Below, piece after piece: positions 24,053-32,006 of a stretch of 35,123 nucleotides of DNA. A program made the translations under genes and the position numbers. Every line of letters starts with the position of its first letter. Position 1 is the stretch's first letter. The stretch is from Komarekiella delphini-convector SJRDD-AB1. GTDB taxonomy: Bacteria > Cyanobacteriota > Cyanobacteriia > Cyanobacteriales > Nostocaceae. The notes under the pieces were generated by a model, which saw only the letters and a list, made by a program, of their open reading frames with translations, was not told where the DNA came from and did no database searches. The stretch is taken from assembly GCF_014831675.1 (NCBI RefSeq), contig NZ_VJXY01000062.1:1-35123 (forward strand), written 5' to 3'.

Positions 24053-27000
24053 TGAACGCTCTTTGAATTCGCTCAATCCTACAATATTTGACACAGAGGA
24101 TTATCAGAGAACTCTCAAGATTTTAAATGCGCTTGTTCCGGTAATTGAAGCATCAGTAGAGCGATTGCAGCACGAGTGGGACAAATGGGCGCACATTGAA
24201 ATTGGTGATGATACTTACGTCATGAAGCCCAATGAATCGGGGGGATATTCTTGGGAGAAGATTGATTATGAGGATCATGACTGGTACGAAGAAGAGGATG
24301 AACCAGAGGCAGAAATTGGCAAGGAAAATTTAGTAAATTCTGATTTATCAACTACTGCAAACTCTTCAGCAGCATCAGAAGAATCCACCAATGTTACTGC
24401 ACAAGAACCTCAAGAAGAAACAGTCACGAATGCCACTGTTTCTGAAGTACTTAATACTGTGCAGTCTCAATCATCATCGTCACCATCCACAAACACAGAG
24501 ACACAACAGCAAGAACAAACAGTTACAAATGCACAGTCACAATCATCAGCAGAAACATCGACTGCTAAAGTACAAACGTCTTCATCTGACTGGAATCCTG
24601 AGCACATCGACCTAAAACATTGGAAAGAACTGGTGGAGGACAGTGCAATTGATCCGCTTATAGCCTCTGCTAACTTCAAAAGCTTACATCAAAACGGATG
24701 GCAGCATCAGGCTTGGGAACACTTATTTTATAGTAACGATGTTCCTCGCCGCAATGATGGACGGCTTAGAGATGGGGATTTGAAACGATATAGCCACATT
24801 GAGAAAGGCGGATGGTGGTGTGAGGCTGGCGTTGATCCGCGTTCGTTCGCTAATTTGTCACCGGGACAGCAACCCCTTCAAAAACTTTGGGGTTGTTATA
24901 AACCCGATGAACCGAGATATCAAATAGATAATAAAAAACAGAAATTCTCTTGGACTTGGAACAACAAATCTTCTACTCCAGAAACCCCAGATAAACTCCC
25001 AAAACTCAAAAAAATTAAGTACGAACATCCACCAAAAACCGAACTAAGCATTTTCTTACTGGAAGTGCCGGATGAAATCGCTAATAAAGTCTACTCTAAA
25101 GCCGGGGTTAATCCGAACCAGAGCGATCGCCAATCCGGTTTTTGGTACTGTGTATGGAAACATAATATCCCGATTACTATTACTGAAGGAGCTAAAAAGA
25201 CTGCGGCTATTCTTTCTCAAGGTGATGCAGCGATTGGGCTGCCAGGGATAAACGCTGGCTATCGCTCTTATGATCAGCAAAAAAATCCTATTACGCCGCA
25301 TTTACGTGAAGAGTTTGCCGTATTCGCTACACCAGGACGTGATCTTAAAATTTGTTTTGATTACGAAACCAAGTCCAAGACAAAACGGAGTGTATTTGCA
25401 GCAATTGCACAAACGGGAAAGTTGCTCGAAGCTGCCGAAGTCAAAGTCAGCGTAGTTTCATTACCAGGCCCAGAAAAAGGGATTGACGATCTAATTGTGG
25501 CTCATGGGGTTGAGACTTACCAAAAAGTAATGAGTGAAGTCTTACCCTTGCAGCAATGGCAACAGCAAAATCCACCACCTGATTTAAGATTCATAATCAC
25601 CCTTAAAGACGGTAGAGAAATCAACCTTTACGAGAAACTCTCTGATGGCACTGTTACGTCTAACCCGGCTGAGTTAAACTCTGCTGAGATTGACACATTA
25701 ACACAGAAGTTACAAGAGAATTTACCACTATCAAAAGACTTTGTTGAGTCTCAAATAGTTGCCGCTGATTTAGAAGCTTCTAATCATAAGAATGATCACA
25801 CTCAGGTTAATTTTCAAAAATACTGGGCTGGGCAGCGACAAGTGCCAAACTATGCTCAAAATCTTCCTAGAAGTTTTTTGCTGCAAAAAGAGAATAAACA
25901 GATTGCTCTGACTGCTAAAAAACTGATTGACCAATATGGAGGCAAGGAGGATGATGGCAGTTTTGTTTATAGGAGTGAAGTATTCAGTATTAGAAAATCT
26001 GGGGATAAAATCAGTATTCATCGTGCGGTAGATGAGAAAGAAAGTTACTTTAGTTTTCCCTTAATGCAGTTTGAAATTGATAAAAAAGAGCAAGTTAAAA
26101 TTATTAAGCCTCCTTTTAATATGCTTTCTGTAGAGCGAGAAGAATTTTTGAATGTTGCTAATAACCTGAATCAGGTTAGTGAACTACCATCATTTTATGA
26201 AGATGCTATAACACTGAAGCAGAATCTTGGCTCTCTTGCTCCTTTGGGAACTCAGAAAGTTATTAATAATCTTCAAAAATCGGAACTCTCACAACTGCTG
26301 ACTACGATTATGGAAACAGCAAGTAGCAAACATTTACAAGTGGGAGAGTACAGAATTAAATCTGAGGTTAATCAGCAGACAGGTCATTCATCTATTAAAT
26401 TAATTAAAAAAGATAATCACGAACTAGAAAGAGTTGCTGTCCAGATTGACACGAATACTAATGAAATTCAGATCATGAAAGTTAATGAAGAGGATATGAA
26501 TAATCTCAGATTAATTGCTAAAAGAGTCCAGTTAGAATATTCGGACTCTGGGCAACAACAATCTAGTACTTATATTTCAAGAGAACCTACAAATAACTAT
26601 ACTGACAATACTACAGTTCATAGTAATTCTGCACCAAAAAACACGTCATATAGAAAGACGAAAACTCAGGTAACAGAAACAGAAGATACTCCGAAACGTG
26701 GATATATGGGTCGCACCATTAAAGAGCTAATAAACCAGTATGGAGCAAGACAAAATGATGGCAGCAGAGTTTATCACAGTCAAGCCTATACTTTTGTAGA
26801 ACTCTCTCAATCGAATAAGACCTCATTGCTAGTTTACCGCTCTGGTACTCAGGATAAGAGCAGAAACGACCCAATAGTGAGGATTGATAATTATCACAGC
26901 GAAAATGATCCTGGTACTATTAAAGCTTGGAAGATTTCTCCTCAAGAAAAGTCCATTTTTATTGAGATGGCTAATAGTTTAGATAGTGGCGATGGCTTGC

Positions 27001-27122
27001 CACCTATTAATTCTAATCCAACTGAACTCAGAATAGCCCTTGGTTCTTTGTCTCCTTTACAATCTTCTTCCCCTAAGCCTCAATCAAATAGTCAGCGTAA
27101 ATCTCGTGATATCGAGTTATAA
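24045..27122 (+). CDS. DUF3854 (Toprim-like) plasmid replication/primase-type protein
   Basis: The start is the ATG at 24045, giving 1025 aa; a TTG at 24027 is less likely. Residues 1-85 are helical and 86-185 are low-complexity Ser/Thr/Gln/Glu. Residues about 190-500 match the DUF3854 domain found in the cyanobacterial CyRepA1 replication proteins: LFYSNDVPRRNDGRLRDGDLKRY, WWCEAG, LWGCYKPDEPR, KYEHPPKT, ITITEGAKKTAAIL and LPGINAGYRS. The Toprim acidic residues are Glu in TEGAKK and the CFDYE pair, where the usual form is DxD. CyRepA1 proteins carry a helicase after DUF3854; none is visible here. Instead residues about 620-1010 contain three diverged copies of one module. Function may be plasmid replication or a conjugative primase. 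Confidence 0.7.
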   Translation: MFDERSLNSLNPTIFDTEDYQRTLKILNALVPVIEASVERLQHEWDKWAHIEIGDDTYVMKPNESGGYSWEKIDYEDHDWYEEEDEPEAEIGKENLVNSDLSTTANSSAASEESTNVTAQEPQEETVTNATVSEVLNTVQSQSSSSPSTNTETQQQEQTVTNAQSQSSAETSTAKVQTSSSDWNPEHIDLKHWKELVEDSAIDPLIASANFKSLHQNGWQHQAWEHLFYSNDVPRRNDGRLRDGDLKRYSHIEKGGWWCEAGVDPRSFANLSPGQQPLQKLWGCYKPDEPRYQIDNKKQKFSWTWNNKSSTPETPDKLPKLKKIKYEHPPKTELSIFLLEVPDEIANKVYSKAGVNPNQSDRQSGFWYCVWKHNIPITITEGAKKTAAILSQGDAAIGLPGINAGYRSYDQQKNPITPHLREEFAVFATPGRDLKICFDYETKSKTKRSVFAAIAQTGKLLEAAEVKVSVVSLPGPEKGIDDLIVAHGVETYQKVMSEVLPLQQWQQQNPPPDLRFIITLKDGREINLYEKLSDGTVTSNPAELNSAEIDTLTQKLQENLPLSKDFVESQIVAADLEASNHKNDHTQVNFQKYWAGQRQVPNYAQNLPRSFLLQKENKQIALTAKKLIDQYGGKEDDGSFVYRSEVFSIRKSGDKISIHRAVDEKESYFSFPLMQFEIDKKEQVKIIKPPFNMLSVEREEFLNVANNLNQVSELPSFYEDAITLKQNLGSLAPLGTQKVINNLQKSELSQLLTTIMETASSKHLQVGEYRIKSEVNQQTGHSSIKLIKKDNHELERVAVQIDTNTNEIQIMKVNEEDMNNLRLIAKRVQLEYSDSGQQQSSTYISREPTNNYTDNTTVHSNSAPKNTSYRKTKTQVTETEDTPKRGYMGRTIKELINQYGARQNDGSRVYHSQAYTFVELSQSNKTSLLVYRSGTQDKSRNDPIVRIDNYHSENDPGTIKAWKISPQEKSIFIEMANSLDSGDGLPPINSNPTELRIALGSLSPLQSSSPKPQSNSQRKSRDIEL

Positions 27123-27191
27123 TTTAGTAAACTTTTCTCACTTTTCTCAAAACAGAATTCAGGAGTAAATCGCCAGAATTCTGCAATTGAA

Positions 27192-27212
27192 TTCTGACTT
27201 CTGACTTCTGGA
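27192..27212. repeat. TTCTGAC heptamer tandem repeat
   Basis: TTCTGAC occurs twice (27192-27205), followed by the variant TTCTGGA. The same heptamer family recurs at about 131-150, 4481-4500 and inside the virB10 gene (17575-17588). It is typical of short tandemly repeated repetitive sequences in heterocystous cyanobacteria. Confidence 0.6.
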
Positions 27213-27250
27213 TTCTTCTTAAATTATTAATCCTCTTCAAAAATATAATT

Positions 27251-28039
27251 ATGCCTGAAAGAAAATTTTCAACTTTAGAAAAGATCAGAGAGATTAATCC
27301 TGGGATCATCTCAGATAATATGATGATTGCCCGACTTAATCGAATACTAAAAGAATCCAAGCCTTCAGAAAAAGTTAATACAGTTGACGCGAATCATCTC
27401 CAAAAATCTCCTCAAGAGTTACAACAAGCAAGTTTAGAATTAGGGCAGCTATTATCCAAAGGTCAGCCTCTTGAAGAATATAGGCAGCAACTAAAAACAA
27501 AATATCTCTCCCAGTACTTGAACAAATTTGGAGTAGAATCTCCGCAGAATACTCAGCCGAAACAGCAAAGTGTGTTATCTCAACTTGAGCAATTTAAACA
27601 ACGAATCCAAGAACGAGAAAAATCTTTAGGTAAGACTCAAAGGCAAAGTGAAGCACTTTTAGAAGTCCGCTCACCAGATGACTCGAAAAAGTCTTTTATC
27701 AGAACAGTGATGGACAATATCATTACCAAGGGTAAGAGCCTAGGTAATCAAATCCGTGGATATGATGTCAATGGGTATAAAACCCAACTTGAAATACAAG
27801 ACAATAAACAAGTTGTCAGCGTCGAGCGCAGCAATCCACAAGCCACACAAACGAATCCAGCTTTCAAAGCCGAAAAAGAGGGCAGTAAGGAATTTAACAT
27901 CTTGCAAGATAATCTTTCACAACAAGAAGCTAAAGAGATCACTGATCTTGCAGAGCAACAGCAACAAAGACAATTGCAATCACGCCTTCAACAACGCAAA
28001 CAGCAGCAGAAAAACAATAGCCCAGAAATTGGCGATTAA
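27251..28039 (+). CDS. Gln-rich coiled-coil hypothetical protein (262 aa)
   Basis: No family was recognised. The protein is very hydrophilic. It begins with a basic helical stretch (MPERKFSTLEKIREINPG) and continues with two coiled-coil regions (about 55-90 and 110-140). A short globular-looking section follows (VMDNIITKGKSLGNQIRGYDVNGYKTQLEI, about 158-190). It ends in a tail of nearly pure Gln/Arg/Lys (QQQQRQLQSRLQQRKQQQK). The latter resembles nucleic-acid-binding or relaxosome accessory proteins, but no motif proves it. It lies 128 bp after the DUF3854 gene, separated by repeat DNA. No clear Shine-Dalgarno. It is the last gene of the rightward block. Confidence 0.6.
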   Translation: MPERKFSTLEKIREINPGIISDNMMIARLNRILKESKPSEKVNTVDANHLQKSPQELQQASLELGQLLSKGQPLEEYRQQLKTKYLSQYLNKFGVESPQNTQPKQQSVLSQLEQFKQRIQEREKSLGKTQRQSEALLEVRSPDDSKKSFIRTVMDNIITKGKSLGNQIRGYDVNGYKTQLEIQDNKQVVSVERSNPQATQTNPAFKAEKEGSKEFNILQDNLSQQEAKEITDLAEQQQQRQLQSRLQQRKQQQKNNSPEIGD

Positions 28040-28102
28040 TTGAGTTAAATTCTTGAAAAACACATTTTATAACTCTTATCAAGCAAGGCTTTCCCAAAAT
28101 TT

Positions 28103-28123
28103 ACGAAAAGGTGTTTCGTTTTT
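28103..28123 (+). terminator. intrinsic terminator after the transfer operon
   Basis: ACGAAA (28103-28108), a 5-nt loop, TTTCGT (28114-28119) and a T run to 28123 have the layout of a rho-independent terminator. The stem is short and A+T-rich, so it may be weak. It lies 64 bp after the last gene of the rightward block. Confidence 0.45.
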
Positions 28124-28142
28124 AGCCCTCGATTCATCTCGC

Positions 28143-28164
28143 CGCCAACCGTTCCGGTGTGGCG
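28143..28164. other. stable stem-loop upstream of the dus gene
   Basis: CGCCA-ACCG, loop TTC, then CGGT, a bulged G, and TGGCG form a 9-bp GC-rich hairpin, 63 bp before the dus start codon. It could be a second terminator-like structure or part of the 5' leader of dus. No T run follows. Confidence 0.35.
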
Positions 28165-28227
28165 GGAGCATTCTCTCGGAGTTTAAGTAATATAACAGTG
28201 ATGCTTTGTTGATCGATCTTCATCTCC

Positions 28228-29247
28228 ATGTCCCAGGTATCGCTTCCTCAACCGCTCTATCCATACCTACCCCTCACCGCTCTTGCGCCCATGCAGGATG
28301 TGACAAACCTCTGGTTTATGAAGGTTATTGCCCACTACGGCAGTCCTGACTACTTCTTCACCGAGTATTTCCGTGTGAATGATACCTCACGGCTCAATCG
28401 TAGTATTCTGGCAGCAATCACCGAAAACGACACGGGTCGCCCCGTTTTTGCTCAAATGATTGGTGAAAGCATTCCAGACTTAGTAAGAACAGCAAAGGAA
28501 CTTTGTGGCTATAATATCGCTGGAGTTGACTTGAACATGGGCTGTCCAGCACCTAGAATCTATCGCAAAAATGTTGGGGGTGGATTGCTGCTCTTGCCAG
28601 AAAAAGTGGATCGGATTTTGGGAGAACTGCGACAGACAGTCAACGATCGACCTTTGACCGTGAAGATGCGTTTAGGCTTTGAAAATACAGATAACTTTTA
28701 CTCCATTCTAGATATAATCAATCGCCACAGCATTGATTTGCTCTCTTTGCATGGTCGTACGGTAAAAGATATGTACCACTCTTGTGTGAAATATGATTTG
28801 ATTGCTCAAGCGGTCAAACGAGTTCATTGTCCAGTGCTTGCTAATGGCAATATCCACTCGGCGACAAAAGCCCAAGAAGTGCTTTCTCAAACGGGCGCGG
28901 CGGGTGTGATGGTGGGACGCTGGGCGATCGGGAATCCCTGGCTTTTTAATCAAATTCGGCAAGCTTTGCGCTTTGAGCCAATCACGCCCGTTCCTTTAGT
29001 AGAGGTACGCAACTATATTGATCGTTTATGGCAAACCCCCACAGCGCCAACTATGCCAGAGCGAGCGCGCGTAGGCTACCTCAAAATGTTCCTCAACTAT
29101 ATTGCCCTAAGCGTTGACACGAATGGTCATTTTCTGCGGCTGATGCGACAGACCTCTACCGAGGTAGAACTGCTTAACCTCTGCGATCACGTTCTTCTTG
29201 CTGAAGGAACGAAAACTTTAGCCCTAGCACCCTCCTTGAGCGTGTAA
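28228..29247 (+). CDS. dus: tRNA-dihydrouridine synthase (Dus family)
   Basis: This FMN enzyme reduces uridines in tRNA D-loops. The 339-aa protein has a TIM-barrel start ALAPMQDVTNLWFM (about 19-32) and VFAQMIGES (about 73-81). The active-site Cys106 is in DLNMGCPAPR, followed by a RKNVGGGLLLLPEKV stretch, KMRLGF, the LSLHGRTVKDMY motif and the FMN-phosphate region LANGNIHS...GAAGVMVGRWAIGNPWLF. These match the DusB/DusC-like group; the exact subfamily cannot be set from sequence reading. The length is normal. It is transcribed alone, convergent with the P-loop operon. Such a housekeeping-type gene is unexpected in a conjugative block. Its base composition looks slightly richer in G+C than that of the neighbours. 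Confidence 0.9.
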   Translation: MSQVSLPQPLYPYLPLTALAPMQDVTNLWFMKVIAHYGSPDYFFTEYFRVNDTSRLNRSILAAITENDTGRPVFAQMIGESIPDLVRTAKELCGYNIAGVDLNMGCPAPRIYRKNVGGGLLLLPEKVDRILGELRQTVNDRPLTVKMRLGFENTDNFYSILDIINRHSIDLLSLHGRTVKDMYHSCVKYDLIAQAVKRVHCPVLANGNIHSATKAQEVLSQTGAAGVMVGRWAIGNPWLFNQIRQALRFEPITPVPLVEVRNYIDRLWQTPTAPTMPERARVGYLKMFLNYIALSVDTNGHFLRLMRQTSTEVELLNLCDHVLLAEGTKTLALAPSLSV

Positions 29248-29290
29248 CTATGGCAATTATTTACTTCAAGTTTGCCAGTGCAATCAACCT

Positions 29291-29524
29291 CTAATTAAAA
29301 TAACCAATTAAATTTCCACCCATAAAACCACAGATCAATAGAGTACGCTTTGCTGTCTGGCTAACTTTAGATAATGGGGAACTGATTGCTGCCAATACCA
29401 AATAAAAACCTGCTTCGATAACGTCTACATCAAATTTATAAATCGCTAGAATAATTAAGCCAATAAATATAGCGATTTCTACAATTTTTTCTACAAGATC
29501 CAGTACAAATTTTGGTTTGGGCAT
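29291..29524 (-). CDS. small two-TM protein (77 aa)
   Basis: No family was recognised. There are two hydrophobic segments (about 12-28, VEIAIFIGLIILAIYKF, and 34-50), and a third weak one at 62-75. It lies 13 nt after the preceding gene of the same operon, and is the last gene of it. Its job may be to anchor or partner the soluble NTPases upstream. Confidence 0.5.
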   Translation of the reverse strand: MPKPKFVLDLVEKIVEIAIFIGLIILAIYKFDVDVIEAGFYLVLAAISSPLSKVSQTAKRTLLICGFMGGNLIGYFN

Positions 29525-29537
29525 TATGAAAGCCTAA

Positions 29538-30143
29538 TTACTTAGACTTCTTGATTTTAACCACGCAACGACCGAATAAACGGTCGTCCCGGCGGCAAAC
29601 TTCAAGGTCGGTTCTATTGTCTATCATTAACTGCCGAGCTTCTCTGCCCTCAGTTGACTTTGCCCACTGTAAAAGCTTAATGTCATTAGCGGTTACGCCA
29701 GTGAGCGGATCACTAATATAATTAGCAATTACATTCTGCGTGGTAAAAGAACCAAGCATTGCACCAATGCCAATCATTCCACCGAGAATACCAGAAATAG
29801 ACCAAAAGCCTAGTTTTATTTTACCAATTTGCGGCGCTTCAACTCCCAAAGATACCCCTGGCTTGAGCCTTTGCATTTCTTGCTTCAATACATCCTTGAC
29901 AGCTGCGGTAATGATTGCGTGTTGCATCACCTCAGCGCTTTTGCTAGCTGATTGCAACTTTTGGTCAATCATTAATCCACCTGCTTCCAGTAATACCTCC
30001 ATTTGAGCAGGGAATTGAGTCATCATTTCTTCAAAATTACCCAGTATGCTCATGATTTGAAACATCGGGTCTTCTGGGTCAAATCCAATCTCCGATGAAA
30101 GCTCCTGAATGCGTTGTTTCTCTAGTTCAGAAAGTGTATTCAT
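29538..30143 (-). CDS. hypothetical membrane-associated protein (201 aa)
   Basis: No function was recognised. Residues 1-90 are helical and mixed-charge, starting with LEKQRIQELSSEIGFDPEDPMFQIMSIL. There is one hydrophobic segment (about 111-132, SISGILGGMIGIGAMLGSFTTQ), then a short C-terminal domain with WAKSTEGREARQLMIDNR and paired Cys (LEVCRRDDRLFGRCVVKIKK). The C-terminal 60 residues look like a small folded unit. Its start overlaps the upstream P-loop NTPase by 17 nt, so the two are translationally coupled. It belongs to a cyanobacterial plasmid gene set; I cannot name the family with certainty. Confidence 0.6.
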   Translation of the reverse strand: MNTLSELEKQRIQELSSEIGFDPEDPMFQIMSILGNFEEMMTQFPAQMEVLLEAGGLMIDQKLQSASKSAEVMQHAIITAAVKDVLKQEMQRLKPGVSLGVEAPQIGKIKLGFWSISGILGGMIGIGAMLGSFTTQNVIANYISDPLTGVTANDIKLLQWAKSTEGREARQLMIDNRTDLEVCRRDDRLFGRCVVKIKKSK

Positions 30144-30870
30144 ATTCTTCTAACCGTTGAGATTTATTCAATCCCAAGTAATTTTTCGCAGTGAAATTAT
30201 TGATCACAGCAGAGTGAAAACTTTTAGCCCAGCGATAAGTATAGGCTCGATATACCGAATAGATTTCTAGATGTTTACTTACTGCTGAATAGGGCAAGCC
30301 CATGCTCTCTATTGTTTCGTAACTATACTTATTCAACTCTTTTAAGATAATCTCAGTACCGTTGAATGTAGCTAGCTTTTCATATACTGATGAGCGCTGA
30401 TACTGGCTAAACTGTTTATCAAAATATTGATTTTTCACTACTATATAGTCAGCTGCCGAGCCAACAAACTCTAGTAATTGTTCTAAGTATTCTACGCAAT
30501 CTAGTCTATGAGATATTGGATGTAATAAAGTTAGCCGCCAACCGCAATCATTTAGCAATTTAAATAGATGCACTTTGTGGATATATTGACAAACTTTATC
30601 TAAATACTGTCCTGGCATATCAACGGTGATCGCGTCACAATTACCTTTGAATTCTTCTAGCATGATGTCAGTTCCGCCTCGAAAAAAGTCTATGTTTTCA
30701 ATTGGAACTATTTGAGAATAAGCCGCTAGTTTATAACGCGTATCATGGTCATAAATTTTAATCAGCTTTCCTTGTGAACAAAGCAAGTCAATTAACAATC
30801 TCATAACTGTAGATTTCCCCACACGAGAATCACCTACAGTCATAATCAAGCGTCTAGGAGAGATTGACAT
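30127..30870 (-). CDS. P-loop NTPase (StbB/TraL-like paralogue)
   Basis: The 247-aa protein has Walker A GDSRVGKS at residues 13-20 and a probable Walker B-like strand DAITVDMPGQYL (about 78-89). A DYIVVKNQYFDKQFSQYQRS segment near 140-160 is shared with the adjacent gene (DYIVVKNLFFGESEAFERYD), so the two are paralogues. Only this one lost the KGGVGKT form of the motif. It starts within the upstream gene, overlapping by 17 nt. Families of this size and style include StbB and TraL, plasmid stability/transfer NTPases of the ParA/MinD group. A role in plasmid stability or relaxosome placement is inferred. Confidence 0.6.
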   Translation of the reverse strand: MSISPRRLIMTVGDSRVGKSTVMRLLIDLLCSQGKLIKIYDHDTRYKLAAYSQIVPIENIDFFRGGTDIMLEEFKGNCDAITVDMPGQYLDKVCQYIHKVHLFKLLNDCGWRLTLLHPISHRLDCVEYLEQLLEFVGSAADYIVVKNQYFDKQFSQYQRSSVYEKLATFNGTEIILKELNKYSYETIESMGLPYSAVSKHLEIYSVYRAYTYRWAKSFHSAVINNFTAKNYLGLNKSQRLEEYEYTF

Positions 30871-31702
30871 TTTTTAAGCCTAGTAAATCTTTGACTGGAA
30901 TGATTGATTCCTTAAAATTTTCCATCCATCGGCTAACCCTCCCTCGAACTGATAACTTTTCGTTCTGTGCTATTCCTTGTGCGAAAGAATAGTTATTTTC
31001 ATCGAGGTAATCATAGGCATGAGCTATTAAATCTGGCATATATATTTCTGGTAACTTAACCCCTTCTTCATCCCTCACCTTTTTTATTAAGGCGGAATTG
31101 TCATATCTTTCAAACGCTTCTGATTCCCCGAAAAACAGGTTTTTTACAACTATATAATCAACCTGCCCATTACAAAAATCATGCATTTGAAGCAGTTGAT
31201 TGACAGAATCTTTCGTGCGGTTAATTACCGCTACCATTGTCGCCTGTGATTTGAGATCATTTTTTAGCATTTTAAAAAAGCCCATTTCTTTCTCAAACAG
31301 TCGGAAATACTGAATTGATTGTGATGGCAACTCTAACAAAAACAAGGATTTTGCTTGGGTTGGCACTTCTTGTTCTTTTTTTAATGGTGGTGACATCAAA
31401 GTTCTTAAAGTATCGAGAAACGCATCAGCTTTTCCTCTAGTAAAAATATCAAAAGGTAGGACTTGACAATCATTGCCGTAAAACCTTTTGATTTGAGGAT
31501 TTGATGTGTCAGCGTCAAATGCCGCAAAGTTTTGCTCAGTATCTAGATATGTTTGTAATAACGCTCTAGCAAATGTACTTTTACCTACACCACCTTTATC
31601 ACCAGTAACAATAATTAATCTCCTGTTGGTTTGAGTATCTTCTGATATTGCTTCTTCAGTAGTTATTTCTTCTGTTGTTTCTTGCTCAGTAGTTACGTTC
31701 AT
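30854..31702 (-). CDS. ParA/MinD-like P-loop ATPase (StbB/TraL-like)
   Basis: From the ATG at 31702 the protein has 282 aa. The open frame extends 56 codons further up through tandem-repeat DNA, but that part looks non-coding. An acidic start with TTEE repeats (1-25) is followed by the classical MinD/ParA P-loop IVTGDKGGVGKST (KGGVGKST at 36-43) and a FAAFDADTSNPQIKRF strand (the Walker A' Asp). LFLLELPSQS and TMVAVINRTKD follow. It is a second ParA-like ATPase beside parA at 7755 and belongs to a different subfamily. First gene of a four-gene leftward operon. Direct repeats lie upstream (31744-31788). Weak Shine-Dalgarno. Confidence 0.65.
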   Translation of the reverse strand: MNVTTEQETTEEITTEEAISEDTQTNRRLIIVTGDKGGVGKSTFARALLQTYLDTEQNFAAFDADTSNPQIKRFYGNDCQVLPFDIFTRGKADAFLDTLRTLMSPPLKKEQEVPTQAKSLFLLELPSQSIQYFRLFEKEMGFFKMLKNDLKSQATMVAVINRTKDSVNQLLQMHDFCNGQVDYIVVKNLFFGESEAFERYDNSALIKKVRDEEGVKLPEIYMPDLIAHAYDYLDENNYSFAQGIAQNEKLSVRGRVSRWMENFKESIIPVKDLLGLKNVNLS

Positions 31703-31743
31703 GATTATTTTCTTCTTTTTCTTGTTTACAGATCCCCTTCGGG

Positions 31744-31788
31744 GCAATACGGTTCGGATAAGCTGGGGGAGGCTGCAATACGGTTCGG
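31744..31788. promoter_or_regulatory. two 14-bp direct repeats upstream of the ATPase operon
   Basis: GCAATACGGTTCGG occurs at 31744-31757 and 31775-31788, exactly 31 bp apart. That is the same spacing as the parAB palindromes, though the sequence is unrelated. They lie 42-86 bp upstream of the ATPase start, where an operator would be expected; a CCCCTTCGGGG hairpin adjoins. Confidence 0.45.
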
Positions 31789-31820
31789 TTAACAAAGTTA
31801 TCTGTTGAGGCAAGCTGCTC

Positions 31821-31926
31821 TTGAGCGGGGGGTGCTGGGGGCGCTGGGGGAGTAAAGAAGTAACTAACAATAACTCTCTTGCTCCCTCAGCTCCCTCAGC
31901 TTCCCCAGCCTCCCCCGCTCCCTCAG
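31821..31926. repeat. opposing G-rich and C-rich tandem repeat arms
   Basis: The left arm (31821-31852) has GGGGGTGCTGGGGGCGCTGGGGGAG-type units. The right arm (31881-31926) has CTCCCTCAGCTCCCTCAG and CCCCAGCCTCCCCCG units. They are complementary enough to fold over 28 nt. The style is that of the repeat pair at 11394-11621. Confidence 0.6.
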
Positions 31927-32006
31927 ATCATTTCACGACGATCTCACTTTTTCGCGTTGCTCCCGTGAGTGGCTTAGTTCCCCTGTTCCCTTCAATCCGG
32001 GGATGT

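Larger units (their letters stand above)
31703..32006. other. repeat-rich intergenic region with possible operator
   Basis: There is no supported gene. Next to the ATPase operon is a perfect hairpin CCCCTTCGGGG (about 31734-31744), then two direct repeats of GCAATACGGTTCGG (31744-31757 and 31775-31788). Further upstream are opposing G-rich (31821-31852) and C-rich (31881-31926) tandem arrays that could pair. Confidence 0.55.

Noticed and set aside
31703-31870. N-terminal extension of the ParA-like ATPase
   Set aside because: The frame passes through G-rich repeats and a hairpin; the ATG at 31702 starts a typical acidic lead followed by the P-loop strand.
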